This document shows positions 23,091 to 31,189 of a stretch of DNA of 64,000 nt, piece by piece. Location: assembly GCA_947472795.1 (NCBI GenBank), contig CANJBL010000003.1, positions 124,001 to 188,000 of the forward strand, given 5' to 3'. Each line of letters begins with the position of its first letter. The stretch's first letter is position 1. The translations under genes and the position numbers were made by a program. This DNA comes from Fidelibacterota bacterium. GTDB taxonomy: Bacteria; Pseudomonadota; Alphaproteobacteria; Rhodospirillales; Rhodospirillaceae. Under the pieces are notes generated by a model, which was not told the origin of the DNA, searched no databases, and was given only the letters and a program-made list of their open reading frames with translations.

Positions 23091-23801
23091 ATGCAGTCCA
23101 TCAAGGTCCTTTTGCTCGCGGCGTTGGCCGCACTTGGCTCCGCCGCGCTGGCGCAGGACACCGGCTATTCCAACCGGGGTCTCAATCTCGAGGGCATCGG
23201 CAAGGCTTATATGGGCCGTGAGATCGCTTATGTCATGGGCTATGAGGGGGCGGCCTGGCTCGAACGCGAGGCCCGCGCGAAAGAAGAAGGCACCGAGGCG
23301 CTGCTACCTTTGCTGAATCTGAAGCCGACGGACGCCGTTGCCGACATCGGTGCCGGTACGGGGTATTTCAGCTTTCGCCTCGCGCCCCTGGTGCCCCAGG
23401 GCAAAGTCTATGCCGAAGATATCCAAAAAGAGATGGTCGACGTCATCAACGGGCGCAAGGCCAAGGGCGAGGGCAAGAATGTCGTTGCCGTTCTTGGCGG
23501 CATCACGGATCCCAAACTTCCGCCGGGCAGCATCGATCTGGTGCTGATGGTGGACGTTTATCACGAGTTCTCATATCCGCGTGAAATGGGCCAGGCCATC
23601 GTGCGCGCTCTAAAGCCCGGCGGACGCGTGGCGCTGGTGGAATACCGCGGCGAAGACCCGAAAGTGCCGATCAAAGAATTACATAAAATGACCGAGGCCC
23701 AGGCGCGCAAGGAAATGGCCGCGGTCGGATTGCAGTGGGTGAGCACCGACAGCAAGTCGCTGCCTATCCAGCACCTGATGATTTTCGCCAAGCCGAATTA
23801 A
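23091..23801 (+). CDS. Class I SAM methyltransferase with signal peptide
   Basis: A 236-aa protein with a cleavable signal peptide (MQSIKVLLLAALAALGSAAL, cleavage after ALAQ) and a complete methyltransferase core: motif I VADIGAGTGYFSFRLAPL at about residues 82-99, YAEDIQKEM, DLVLMVDVYHEF and LKPGGRVALVEYRGED. SAM is cytoplasmic, so a predicted exported methyltransferase is odd; proteins of this layout are nevertheless widespread in proteobacteria. It may stay on the cytoplasmic side with the signal as an anchor. GGAGAAAA precedes the ATG, which is why I reject longer versions of the frame. Divergent from dmeF. Confidence 0.8.
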   Translation: MQSIKVLLLAALAALGSAALAQDTGYSNRGLNLEGIGKAYMGREIAYVMGYEGAAWLEREARAKEEGTEALLPLLNLKPTDAVADIGAGTGYFSFRLAPLVPQGKVYAEDIQKEMVDVINGRKAKGEGKNVVAVLGGITDPKLPPGSIDLVLMVDVYHEFSYPREMGQAIVRALKPGGRVALVEYRGEDPKVPIKELHKMTEAQARKEMAAVGLQWVSTDSKSLPIQHLMIFAKPN

Positions 23802-23818
23802 ACGCTTCACGCCTTTGA

Positions 23819-24070
23819 TCACGCCTCTGGCGCGGGAATTCCCGGGTCCATGGGTGGCGTGGGCTGCGCTGGGGTGATTTCAGGTTGCGGTGCTTGAGGT
23901 TCCGGAACCTCGTGTGGCCCGGGGGGAGGAACGTCGGGACCCTTCTCTGGGTCACCGCCGCCGGTTCCGCCCACATCTCCGCCCTCATCCATCATATGCA
24001 AGTGAACGATCGGCCCGCCCTGAATGGCGCTGATGCCGTTGCACAGACTCTCCAGCCATAGGTCGCTCAT
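23819..24070 (-). CDS. Small Pro-rich protein of unknown function
   Basis: An 83-aa product with a short N-terminal part (SDLWLESLCNGISAIQGG), a Gly/Asp-rich middle and a Pro/Glu/Gln-rich, disordered C-terminal half. There is no signal peptide. The ribosome binding site GAGGAGG lies six bases before the ATG and is among the strongest in the window, which makes the gene believable despite its composition. It converges with the preceding methyltransferase gene. I do not recognise it. Confidence 0.55.
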   Translation of the reverse strand: MSDLWLESLCNGISAIQGGPIVHLHMMDEGGDVGGTGGGDPEKGPDVPPPGPHEVPEPQAPQPEITPAQPTPPMDPGIPAPEA

Positions 24071-24292
24071 GTCGGGCCTCCTCGCCTGGAAATTGCGGGT
24101 TGTGCCAAATCTTCTGACACTCGGCCGCTGTGCCCAGTTGCAGGCATAACGTCTTGATGCATTGCAAAGTTTCTCGCGGGTTCCGCGTCTGATTTGACCC
24201 GGAAGGGGAACATCGCCTTTCGCAAAGGCATTACATCACCAACACCGCAAACACGCGCTTATGCCCGAGCGCGACCGGACGAGAGGTTCGCC

Positions 24293-24475
24293 ATGAAAAG
24301 CATTTTATACGCACTGATGTTGTCCGTCGCGGCGGGAGCCGTGCTGCCCGCGCACGCGGCTTCTTTTATCCAAGTCACTGGCGGCGAGCAGCCGGTATCT
24401 CCCACCCTGATCTCCGTACAGCAGGCCGCGGCCACTCAAGCCGAACTTGAGGCCAAGCCTAACCGGCCCGGGTGA
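24293..24475 (+). CDS. Small secreted peptide of unknown function
   Basis: A 60-aa product with a signal peptide (MKSILYALMLSVAAGAVLPA, cleavage after AHA at residue 22) and a mature part of about 38 residues, rich in Gln, Ala and Ser and lacking Cys. GAGAGG precedes the ATG at 24293; the frame is open further upstream, but this start gives the signal peptide. It converges with the dehydratase gene. Unknown family. Confidence 0.6.
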   Translation: MKSILYALMLSVAAGAVLPAHAASFIQVTGGEQPVSPTLISVQQAAATQAELEAKPNRPG

Positions 24476-24537
24476 GCCCTACAATGTAAGATTATGTTTT
24501 CAATGCACTTTTTGCAAATGCATCAACTTGTCTGGAC

Positions 24538-25524
24538 CTAGGGTTGCGTCAGACAAGTGTGAAAAGTCGCGGCATCGACATTGCCTCCGGAGAGGACAAT
24601 CCCCACGGCAGACCCGGGGCGGGGGCGGTGGTGGCCAGCCAATAGCGCGGCCAGAGCGACGGCGCCGCCTGGCTCGACCACCAGTTTCAAGTCTTCGAAA
24701 GCAAAGCGCATGGCCTTACAGACCTCGGCATCGGTTACGGCATAACCGCCGGCGAGGGCTTTGCTGTTGAGCGCCCAGGTAAGTTCGCCCGGCGTCGGCG
24801 TGAGCAAAGCGTCGCATAAGGCATTGGCGTTGGAGGCGTTGGTGACGCGGCTGCCGGCGGCCAGGGACCGGCGATGATCGTCATAGCCGGCCGGTTCCAC
24901 AGCGAAGATCCGTACGGCTGGATTGATGGCACGCACGGCAAGACCAACACCGGCGATCAGGCCGCCGCCGCCGGCAGGCGTCAGCACATCTTCAACCGTC
25001 AAACCCATGGCCTTTGCCTGGGCCATGAGTTCAAGGCCAAGGGTGCCTTGGCCCGCGATGATGTGCGGATCGTCATAGGACGGCACGATGACTGCGCCGC
25101 GTGCGGCGGCGATGCTGCGGGCCATGGCTTCGCGGTCTTCCGTTGCACGGTCGTAGGTCACAATCTCCGCGCCCAAGGCCCTGGTGCGGGCCATCTTGTT
25201 GGCGGGGGCGTCGGCGGGCATGACGATGACGGCGGGCATCTCCAGCAGTGCTGCCGCTGCGGCAACACCCTGCGCATGATTGCCCGAGGACCAGGCCACT
25301 ACACCGCCTTTACGTTCGGACGGTGAAAGTTGCACGAGACGGTTGAACGCGCCGCGGAACTTGAAGGATCCCGTGCGCTGCAAAGGTTCGGCCTTGAACA
25401 GAATGGATGCGCCCAGCCGACGATCCAGGTCGGCATTCCGCAACACAGGTGTCACAATTGCCGCGCCGTGCAGGCGCGCCGCGGCGGCTTCGACATCGGC
25501 AAAGGTGGGTGCTAGGTGTGTCAT
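24538..25524 (-). CDS. PLP-dependent threonine/serine dehydratase-like enzyme
   Basis: A 328-aa fold-type II PLP enzyme. The Schiff-base lysine is K55 in GSFKFRGA, SSGNHAQG at about 79-86 binds the substrate carboxylate, and PAGGGGLIAG forms the phosphate loop. It deaminates threonine or serine to the 2-oxo acid. It has no C-terminal ACT regulatory domain, unlike biosynthetic IlvA, so it is of the catabolic TdcB or serine racemase-like type; the choice between these is not visible. It stands alone between a small secreted-protein gene and the membrane glycosyltransferase operon. Confidence 0.88.
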   Translation of the reverse strand: MTHLAPTFADVEAAAARLHGAAIVTPVLRNADLDRRLGASILFKAEPLQRTGSFKFRGAFNRLVQLSPSERKGGVVAWSSGNHAQGVAAAAALLEMPAVIVMPADAPANKMARTRALGAEIVTYDRATEDREAMARSIAAARGAVIVPSYDDPHIIAGQGTLGLELMAQAKAMGLTVEDVLTPAGGGGLIAGVGLAVRAINPAVRIFAVEPAGYDDHRRSLAAGSRVTNASNANALCDALLTPTPGELTWALNSKALAGGYAVTDAEVCKAMRFAFEDLKLVVEPGGAVALAALLAGHHRPRPGSAVGIVLSGGNVDAATFHTCLTQP

Positions 25525-25607
25525 TCAGGTGTCACGTTATCACACTTTGCGGCACGCTCGGGGAGCGTCGTATAAGGGGCGCGCGTTTGATCAATGAGGA
25601 GAGACCT

Positions 25608-27209
25608 TTGCCCGCATCAGGCCACTTGCGCCGTTTCGTCTGGCTGCTCTTTGCCGTCGTACCGCTGCTGTGCGGCGCGCTGGCCGTGGCTCTGGGTCAG
25701 GACGGCAATTGGGATTTGCGCAATTATCATTGGTACAACGCTTACGCCATTCTGAACGGTCGCCTGGATCTGGACATGGCCCCAGCGCAGACGGCGACCT
25801 ACTACAACCCCGCCATCGATGTGCCGTTCTATCTGTTGGCCAATGCCCTGCCGGCCATGGCGGCCAGCTTTATCCTGGCGGCCGTGCAAGGCTGCAATTT
25901 CATCCTGCTCTATCTCATCGCCGCGCGTCTGCTGCTGCTAAAAAATGAAAAAGCGCAGGTGTTCGCGGCGGCGGTACTTGCGCTTGTGGGGATTGCGGGC
26001 GGCGGTCATCTCCCGCTATTGGGCACGGTATTCTACGACAATATCCTGTCGCTCTTCGTTTTCGCAGGCGTGTTGATCGTCCTGCAAAGTGCCGCGATTC
26101 TGCAGGAAGGCCCCCTTGCACCAGCACTTTTGCGGGCGGCGCTGGCGGGTGTTTGCGTTGGCTGCGCGGTGGGTTTGAAGCTCCCGTCGCAGGTTTTCGC
26201 CGTGGGGGTATGCTTTGGCCTTCTTTTCATTCCGGGGCCTTTCTGGCGGCGTTTTATGCTGTCCTTCGTCTGTGGGCTGGGAATCATCGCCGGTTTCCTG
26301 GCGCTCGGCGGGTGGTGGGTCGCGGAGTTGTGGCACCACTTCGCCAGCCCGCTCTTTCCGTATTTCAACGACGTCATCCGCTCGCCCTGGGCGTTACCGG
26401 CCAGCTACCGCGATGCGCGCTTCACGCCTAAGAGTCTCATGCTCGCCATTACACTGCCGTTCCGCATTTTCCTGGACGGCACGGTAGCGGGCGAAGTTGG
26501 ATTCCGCGACGGGCGAATTCTGATGGCGTATATCGCGCTGGCCGTCACGCCGGTCATGATGCTGATCGGGCGCGGCGCGTCCGCACCGAAACTCATGGCG
26601 GCGGATAGGTTCGCCGCGCGCTATCTGGTCGCGGTCTTCGCCCTGTCTTATCTGGCGTGGCTTCTTCTCTTCGACATCTACCGCTACGCCATCCCCCTGG
26701 AAATGCTGGCGCCGTGTGCTGTCGTCGCTTGCGTGTCCTTCTGGCCAGTGAGCGGGCAGCGCCACGTCGTGCTTGCCTCCGCCATGCTGGGCTTCATGGT
26801 GCTCACGACCGTGCCCGGCAACTGGGGACGACTCCCCTGGGCTGGAAAGATGGTGAACGTTCAGGTGCCCGACATTGCTCGGCCCAAGGACAGCATGATC
26901 ATCACCAGCGGTGTGGCGCCGACGTCTTTTGTGATCCCCTCTTTCCCACGCGAAATCCCCTTCCTGCGCCTGCAGAGCTACATGGTGGAACCGCAGCACG
27001 ACACACAGTTCAACGCCGTGGCGCGGGCGCGCATCGCCGGCCATACGGGCGACATCTACGCGCTGCAGGCGGTCTATGAGGAACAGAATGCAGCTCGTGT
27101 GCTGGCGGCCTATGCGCTTGAGCTGGGAGAATGCCACCCCCTGCCCACAAACCTGGACCAGGAACTGGAATTCTGCGCGGTGCGCCGGCGAACGGCAGAC
27201 CAGCCTTAA
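25608..27209 (+). CDS. Polytopic membrane protein, GT-C glycosyltransferase-like
   Basis: A protein of about 533 aa with roughly ten hydrophobic helices. The first periplasmic loop carries GNWDLRNYHWYN with Asp and Asn/His near the membrane, the layout of GT-C enzymes that use polyprenyl-linked sugars. The best start is a TTG at 25608, preceded by GAGGAGAG; the frame is open back to 25407, but that part overlaps the divergent dehydratase gene. The last 120 residues are soluble. The next two genes, a GT2 enzyme and a GtrA flippase, complete a GtrABC-like set, which supports a role in adding a sugar to a surface glycan or lipid. No catalytic proof in sequence. Confidence 0.7.
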   Translation: MPASGHLRRFVWLLFAVVPLLCGALAVALGQDGNWDLRNYHWYNAYAILNGRLDLDMAPAQTATYYNPAIDVPFYLLANALPAMAASFILAAVQGCNFILLYLIAARLLLLKNEKAQVFAAAVLALVGIAGGGHLPLLGTVFYDNILSLFVFAGVLIVLQSAAILQEGPLAPALLRAALAGVCVGCAVGLKLPSQVFAVGVCFGLLFIPGPFWRRFMLSFVCGLGIIAGFLALGGWWVAELWHHFASPLFPYFNDVIRSPWALPASYRDARFTPKSLMLAITLPFRIFLDGTVAGEVGFRDGRILMAYIALAVTPVMMLIGRGASAPKLMAADRFAARYLVAVFALSYLAWLLLFDIYRYAIPLEMLAPCAVVACVSFWPVSGQRHVVLASAMLGFMVLTTVPGNWGRLPWAGKMVNVQVPDIARPKDSMIITSGVAPTSFVIPSFPREIPFLRLQSYMVEPQHDTQFNAVARARIAGHTGDIYALQAVYEEQNAARVLAAYALELGECHPLPTNLDQELEFCAVRRRTADQP

Positions 27210-27240
27210 AGCGGCCTGATTCTCAAACAATATTCATGCT

Positions 27241-28233
27241 ATGACGGTCGCCATGCACACGCCTGCTTATCCCTCTGTTGCCGTTCTCGTTCCTTGCTAC
27301 AACGAAGAGGCCGCCATCGGCCGCGTTGTGAAGGACTTTCGCGCTGTCCTGCCTGACGCGCTGATCTATGTCTATGACAACAACTCCACCGACCGTACGG
27401 CCGCCGTCGCGTCTGAAGCCGGCGCCATCGTGCGTCACGAGTCCTTGCAGGGCAAAGGCAACGTCGTGCGGCGCATGTTCGCCGACGTGGAAGCCGACGT
27501 GTATGTCATGGTGGACGGCGACGACACCTATCACGCCGCCAGCGCACCGGCGATGGTTCATCGCATGCTCGCCGAACACCTGGACATGGTGAACGGCGCG
27601 CGCGTGACCGAGGTGCAGGAGGCTTACCGACCTGGCCACCGCTTCGGCAATCTTATGCTCACCTTCCTCGTGACGTCCTTCTTCGGAAAGCGCACGGCGG
27701 ACATGCTCTCCGGCTACCGCGTGTTCTCGCGGCGTTTTGTGAAATCATTTCCCACGCTCGTGCGCGGGTTCGAGATCGAGACAGAACTCACGGTGCATGC
27801 CCTGGAGTTGCGCATGCCCATGACGGAAGTGGCGACGCCCTATAAAGATCGCCCGCCCGGCTCGGTCAGCAAGCTCTCCACCTTCAAAGACGGTTTCCGC
27901 ATCCTGTTCATGATCGGCAAGCTGGTGAAGGAAGAACGGCCCTTGGAATCTTTTTCGCTCACGGCGGCGTTGCTTACCGTGATCGCGGTCATTCTGGCGT
28001 GGCCCATCTTCCGCACCTTCCTTGAAACCGGGCTTGTGCCGCGCTTGCCTACCGCGGTCTTATCCATGGGCCTTATGATCCTCGCGTTCCTGGCGGTGGC
28101 GTGCGGTTTGATTCTTGAGACGGTCACGCGTGGCCGCCGCGAGATGAAACGCCTCGCTTATCTCACACACCCCGCACCGCAGTTGCCGGCGCCCATGCTC
28201 AGTGCCGTGCAGACCGGCGACCTGCGCAAGTGA
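27241..28233 (+). CDS. GT2 glycosyltransferase (GtrB/DPM1-like)
   Basis: A 330-aa family 2 glycosyltransferase. The GT-A core shows VLVPCYNEEAAIGRVV at residues 15-30, YDNNSTDRT at about 45-53, and the metal-binding VMVDGDDTYH at about 90-99. Two C-terminal TM helices (about 240-260 and 275-298) anchor it, as in polyprenyl-phosphate sugar transferases of the GtrB/DPM1 type. It would make polyprenyl-phosphate-linked sugar on the cytoplasmic face for the GtrA flippase encoded 4 bases downstream and the GT-C-like protein upstream. The sugar is not predictable. Confidence 0.88.
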   Translation: MTVAMHTPAYPSVAVLVPCYNEEAAIGRVVKDFRAVLPDALIYVYDNNSTDRTAAVASEAGAIVRHESLQGKGNVVRRMFADVEADVYVMVDGDDTYHAASAPAMVHRMLAEHLDMVNGARVTEVQEAYRPGHRFGNLMLTFLVTSFFGKRTADMLSGYRVFSRRFVKSFPTLVRGFEIETELTVHALELRMPMTEVATPYKDRPPGSVSKLSTFKDGFRILFMIGKLVKEERPLESFSLTAALLTVIAVILAWPIFRTFLETGLVPRLPTAVLSMGLMILAFLAVACGLILETVTRGRREMKRLAYLTHPAPQLPAPMLSAVQTGDLRK

Positions 28234-28237
28234 TCCG

Positions 28238-28657
28238 ATGAACCTGCGGAGTGCCTTTGCACAGGACTCCCGCTACAGCGAGTTCCTGCGCTTTTCCGTC
28301 GTGGGAGTCATCGGTCTGTTGGTCGATATCGCGGCGCTCACGTTTGCGCTTCATGTTCTGAACCTTGGCCTCTATAGCGGGCGCGTTTTCTCCTATCTCG
28401 TGGCGGCGTCGGGCAACTGGGCGCTTAATCGCCGCTTTACATTCGCGGCGGCGGATACGAGCCCGCCGGTCCTGCAATGGCTGAAATTCCTAGGGGCCAA
28501 TGCCATCGGGGGATTGGTGAATTACGGCGTCTATGCCGGTCTTGTGACCTTTGTGCCCCTTGTCCACGATTGGCCTGTGATCGGTGTTTGTGCCGGGTCT
28601 ATTGCCGGCCTTTCCTTCAATTTCACCGCCAGCAAACTGTGGGTTTTCAAGCGTTAA
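28238..28657 (+). CDS. GtrA-family flippase
   Basis: A 139-aa membrane protein with four helices, the GtrA family thought to flip polyprenyl-phosphate-linked sugars. Family motifs are FLRFSVVGVIGLLVD in TM1, LVAASGNWALNRRFTF before TM3 and SFNFTASKLWVF at the C-terminus. It starts 4 bases after the GT2 gene stop and is the last gene of the three-gene operon. Confidence 0.9.
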   Translation: MNLRSAFAQDSRYSEFLRFSVVGVIGLLVDIAALTFALHVLNLGLYSGRVFSYLVAASGNWALNRRFTFAAADTSPPVLQWLKFLGANAIGGLVNYGVYAGLVTFVPLVHDWPVIGVCAGSIAGLSFNFTASKLWVFKR

Positions 28658-28819
28658 GCACGCTGACAAAAACCGGTTACGCACGCGGGAAAGCCGCCCA
28701 ATTCTCACCGAAGTTTTAGTTGCGAGGGGCCAGCCTCGCGGGCTACATCAAGGCGCTTTTCGGGCATCGGGGGAGGCTTGCAGCCATAGCTTTGACACTT
28801 TGACCGGCATAATTGTCGG

Positions 28820-28874
28820 TCACAGGTTTTCGTCAGAAGCGCGGGGCTCACCGATTTGAACATCACAGGTTTTC
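28820..28874. repeat. 12-bp direct repeat upstream of cytochrome c gene
   Basis: TCACAGGTTTTC occurs at 28820-28831 and 28863-28874, 43 bases apart (about four helical turns), 40-95 bases before the cytochrome c ATG. The 256-base spacer after gtrA holds nothing else recognised. It may be an operator; chance cannot be excluded. Confidence 0.3.
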
Positions 28875-28913
28875 AAACCACAGTTTCAAACCATAAGGGC
28901 GATAGGATTTTTC

Positions 28914-29300
28914 ATGCGTAAGGCGATTGTTTTGGCTTCGGTGCTGGTTTCATTCTCCTTCGCTGCTGCGGCCAATGCCGCCGGCGATCCTGCGGAAGGC
29001 AAGAAGCAGTTCGCGGCCTGCGGGGCCTGCCATTCGGTCGAAGCCGGCGGCCCCAATAAAGTGGGTCCTAACTTGCATGGCTTGTTCGGCCGCAAAGCCG
29101 GCACCGCGCCGAACTACACGTACTCCGCTGCCATGAAGGATTCGACCATCGTTTGGGACGAAGAGAAGATTGACGAATACATCACTAATCCGAAGGGTTT
29201 TATCCCGGGCAATAAGATGCCTTTCCCCGGTTATCCCGCGCCCGCCTTGGCTCCCATGCGCGCCAATATCGTCGCGTATCTGAAAGAAGCCACGAAGTAG
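28914..29300 (+). CDS. Class I cytochrome c (c2-like)
   Basis: A periplasmic mono-heme electron carrier of 128 aa. A signal peptide ends at ANA (residue 22); the heme motif is CGACH at 36-40 and the distal Met ligand is M102 in PGNKMPFPG. Conserved cytochrome c2 stretches [13 protein letters not shown] and NYTYSAAM are present, so it belongs with c550/c2 proteins that serve oxidases and reaction centres. It has its own promoter region (repeats at 28820) and a strong terminator directly after, so it is monocistronic. Confidence 0.94.
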   Translation: MRKAIVLASVLVSFSFAAAANAAGDPAEGKKQFAACGACHSVEAGGPNKVGPNLHGLFGRKAGTAPNYTYSAAMKDSTIVWDEEKIDEYITNPKGFIPGNKMPFPGYPAPALAPMRANIVAYLKEATK

Positions 29301-29328
29301 CGCCCCGATTTATTACCTTCGACATTTG

Positions 29329-29358
29329 CGGCCGCGCCCCAAAAGCGCGGCCGTTTTT
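29329..29358 (+). terminator. Rho-independent terminator after cytochrome c
   Basis: CGGCCGCGC (29329-29337) pairs perfectly with GCGCGGCCG (29345-29353) around a 7-base loop and is followed by TTTTT. Confidence 0.93.
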
Positions 29359-29494
29359 GTTGAGGAGGCTCGCGTGTTACGCGCAGGGAACCCATAGCCG
29401 AGCGCGGACGTTTCATCTTGCGTGGGTGCCCTGTTAGACTTTCTTTGTTAGACTTTGTGCGCTGATTTCAGGCCGGCGGTCGCGCGGGTTTGCC

Positions 29495-30385
29495 ATGAAC
29501 ACAATCACTGCAAGTGCCAGGTACCTATCGCGGCGCGCCTTCATGGCAGCCTCGGCCGCCGTCGCCGTACTACCGGCGCACGCTGCGGATAAACTGGCCG
29601 CCGATAAATTGGATGCAAAGCCCGGCTTCGGCATTCAGCTTTATAGCGTCGCCAAAGATCTACAGCGGGACTTTGCCGGTACGCTGAGCCGGCTGCGTGC
29701 CATGGGCTACACCGAGGTGGAGTTCGCTGGCTTCGGCAATCGCACGGCCAAGGATGTGCGCGCCGCGCTCGATGCGGCGGGTATGACGTGCCGCAGCGCC
29801 CACTACAGCGTGCCGGAATTGCAGGACCTCGATCACACGATGACCTTCGCGAAAGAGGTGGGCATTCAGTACATGATCTGCGCATTTCCGCGCGCGGTTC
29901 AAGCCAACTGCCCGACGCCTGGCGAATGGAAATGGAACGCCGATTTCCTCAACACTGTCGGCACGCAGGCGAAGAAGGCCGGGCTTACGGTCGGCTATCA
30001 CAACCACAACATTGAATTCCTCAAGACCGGCGGCCGCACGGGGCTCGAGGATCTCATGCAGCGTACCGATCCGGCGGCGGTGACCTTTGAGCTGGATTGC
30101 GGCTGGGCGGCGGCGGCCGGCGTCGATCCCGTAGGCCTGCTGGCCGCTTATCCCGGCCGCTTCCGCTTGCTGCATGTGAAGGACATTCGCCGGGGCATGA
30201 AGCTCAACACGACATTGCAGATGGACCCGGCCGAAGTGGGCAAGGGCACGCTGGATTGGATGAAAGTTCTGTCCGCTGCCGCGGCGGCGGGCGTGCAGCA
30301 ATATTATGTAGAGTTGGAACCGGCGCTCACGCCGGCGGTTTTCGACGCCGTGCGTGATACGCGCGACTACCTTGTGAAGCTGTAA
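29495..30385 (+). CDS. Tat-exported sugar phosphate isomerase/epimerase-like protein
   Basis: A 296-aa AP-endonuclease-2-type TIM barrel. The N-terminus is a Tat signal: SRRAFMAAS at residues 12-20 followed by a hydrophobic stretch and AHA. The barrel has FGIQLYSV, YTEVEFAG, VGYHNHNIEF, FELDCGW, LLHVKDI and YYVELEP, which supply the His/Glu/Asp metal ligands of this family. Exported members are common in proteobacteria and act on sugars or cyclitols, but the substrate is unknown. It is monocistronic, between a terminator and the convergent SYLF gene. Confidence 0.84.
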   Translation: MNTITASARYLSRRAFMAASAAVAVLPAHAADKLAADKLDAKPGFGIQLYSVAKDLQRDFAGTLSRLRAMGYTEVEFAGFGNRTAKDVRAALDAAGMTCRSAHYSVPELQDLDHTMTFAKEVGIQYMICAFPRAVQANCPTPGEWKWNADFLNTVGTQAKKAGLTVGYHNHNIEFLKTGGRTGLEDLMQRTDPAAVTFELDCGWAAAAGVDPVGLLAAYPGRFRLLHVKDIRRGMKLNTTLQMDPAEVGKGTLDWMKVLSAAAAAGVQQYYVELEPALTPAVFDAVRDTRDYLVKL

Positions 30386-30421
30386 CCGCGCGTCACCACT
30401 AGATATCTTAGCGGTCGATCA

Positions 30422-30979
30422 CTAACGATCAATCTTGGAGATCTTGCTGCCTTCAATATTGATGCCCGCCATGAGGCCCTGCTGGCCAAAGACAAAAGCG
30501 TAGGCATCATCTTTCAACGTCGATGACGAAAGGTTCTTGGCGACGCCCTCATTGACGAGGACGACGGTTGGGCCCGTACCGATCTCCCAGCCCTTGGACT
30601 TGGAGAGATACTCGACCGCTTTGTCATTCATCAGGAAGACCACATAGCCGTAGGACTGCGCGCCGGCCTGTAAACCCCAAGAGGCCGAGACAGAGTTGTA
30701 GTAACGGACAGTCTTGCCGCCTTCTTTCAGCACGCCCTCGCCATAGCTGCCGCCGATGATGAAGCCGCCCTTCACAATGCTGGGGAAGATGAGAATACCG
30801 CGCGCCTTGGCGCCAATGGCCGCAGCGACCTCATTGCCTTTGTAGAGCTTCTGCAGCGCTTCATCGCCGTCGCGGTTGAGCTCTTTCGCCGATGCGGCCA
30901 GCGCTTGGTGCGCCGGGACTGCGATAAAAGAGGCTGCTGCCGTCATGAGGCCAATGGCCAGAACGTGAGCTTTGAGCAT
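30422..30979 (-). CDS. SYLF/YSC84-domain lipid-binding protein
   Basis: A 185-aa secreted protein with a signal peptide (cleavage near ALA at residue 29) and a SYLF domain: AKARGILIFPSIVKGGFIIGGSYGEGVL, SVSASWGLQAGAQSYG, VLVNEGVAKNL and YAFVFGQQGLMAGINIEGSKISKI. SYLF domains bind phosphoinositides in eukaryotes; bacterial secreted versions are often called YSC84-like and sit in the envelope. It diverges from the amidohydrolase gene at 31190, with a 210-base shared upstream region that holds a direct repeat. Confidence 0.9.
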   Translation of the reverse strand: MLKAHVLAIGLMTAAASFIAVPAHQALAASAKELNRDGDEALQKLYKGNEVAAAIGAKARGILIFPSIVKGGFIIGGSYGEGVLKEGGKTVRYYNSVSASWGLQAGAQSYGYVVFLMNDKAVEYLSKSKGWEIGTGPTVVLVNEGVAKNLSSSTLKDDAYAFVFGQQGLMAGINIEGSKISKIDR

Positions 30980-31125
30980 GTGCTATTTTTCTTGATATGG
31001 AACCCGAGCGAACGCCGGTGTGTCCCGAACGCACACCATAGCGGATCGGTTGCTCCGAGGCCATTTGTTTACCATGACCGTTGCGCTTCGCCTGCGCAAA
31101 CGCCGTTCCATATCGTCCAGCGCTG

Positions 31126-31155
31126 GCTTAAGTTTGTCGCCAGCTTAAGCTTGTC
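31126..31155. repeat. Near-perfect 13-bp direct repeat in the divergent spacer
   Basis: GCTTAAGTTTGTC (31126-31138) and GCTTAAGCTTGTC (31143-31155) differ at one base and have a 17-base period. They lie 35-64 bases before the amidohydrolase ATG. Confidence 0.4.
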
Positions 31156-31189
31156 ATTGTGAGTGCAAATCCGCGTGTAGGGGGCAAAT

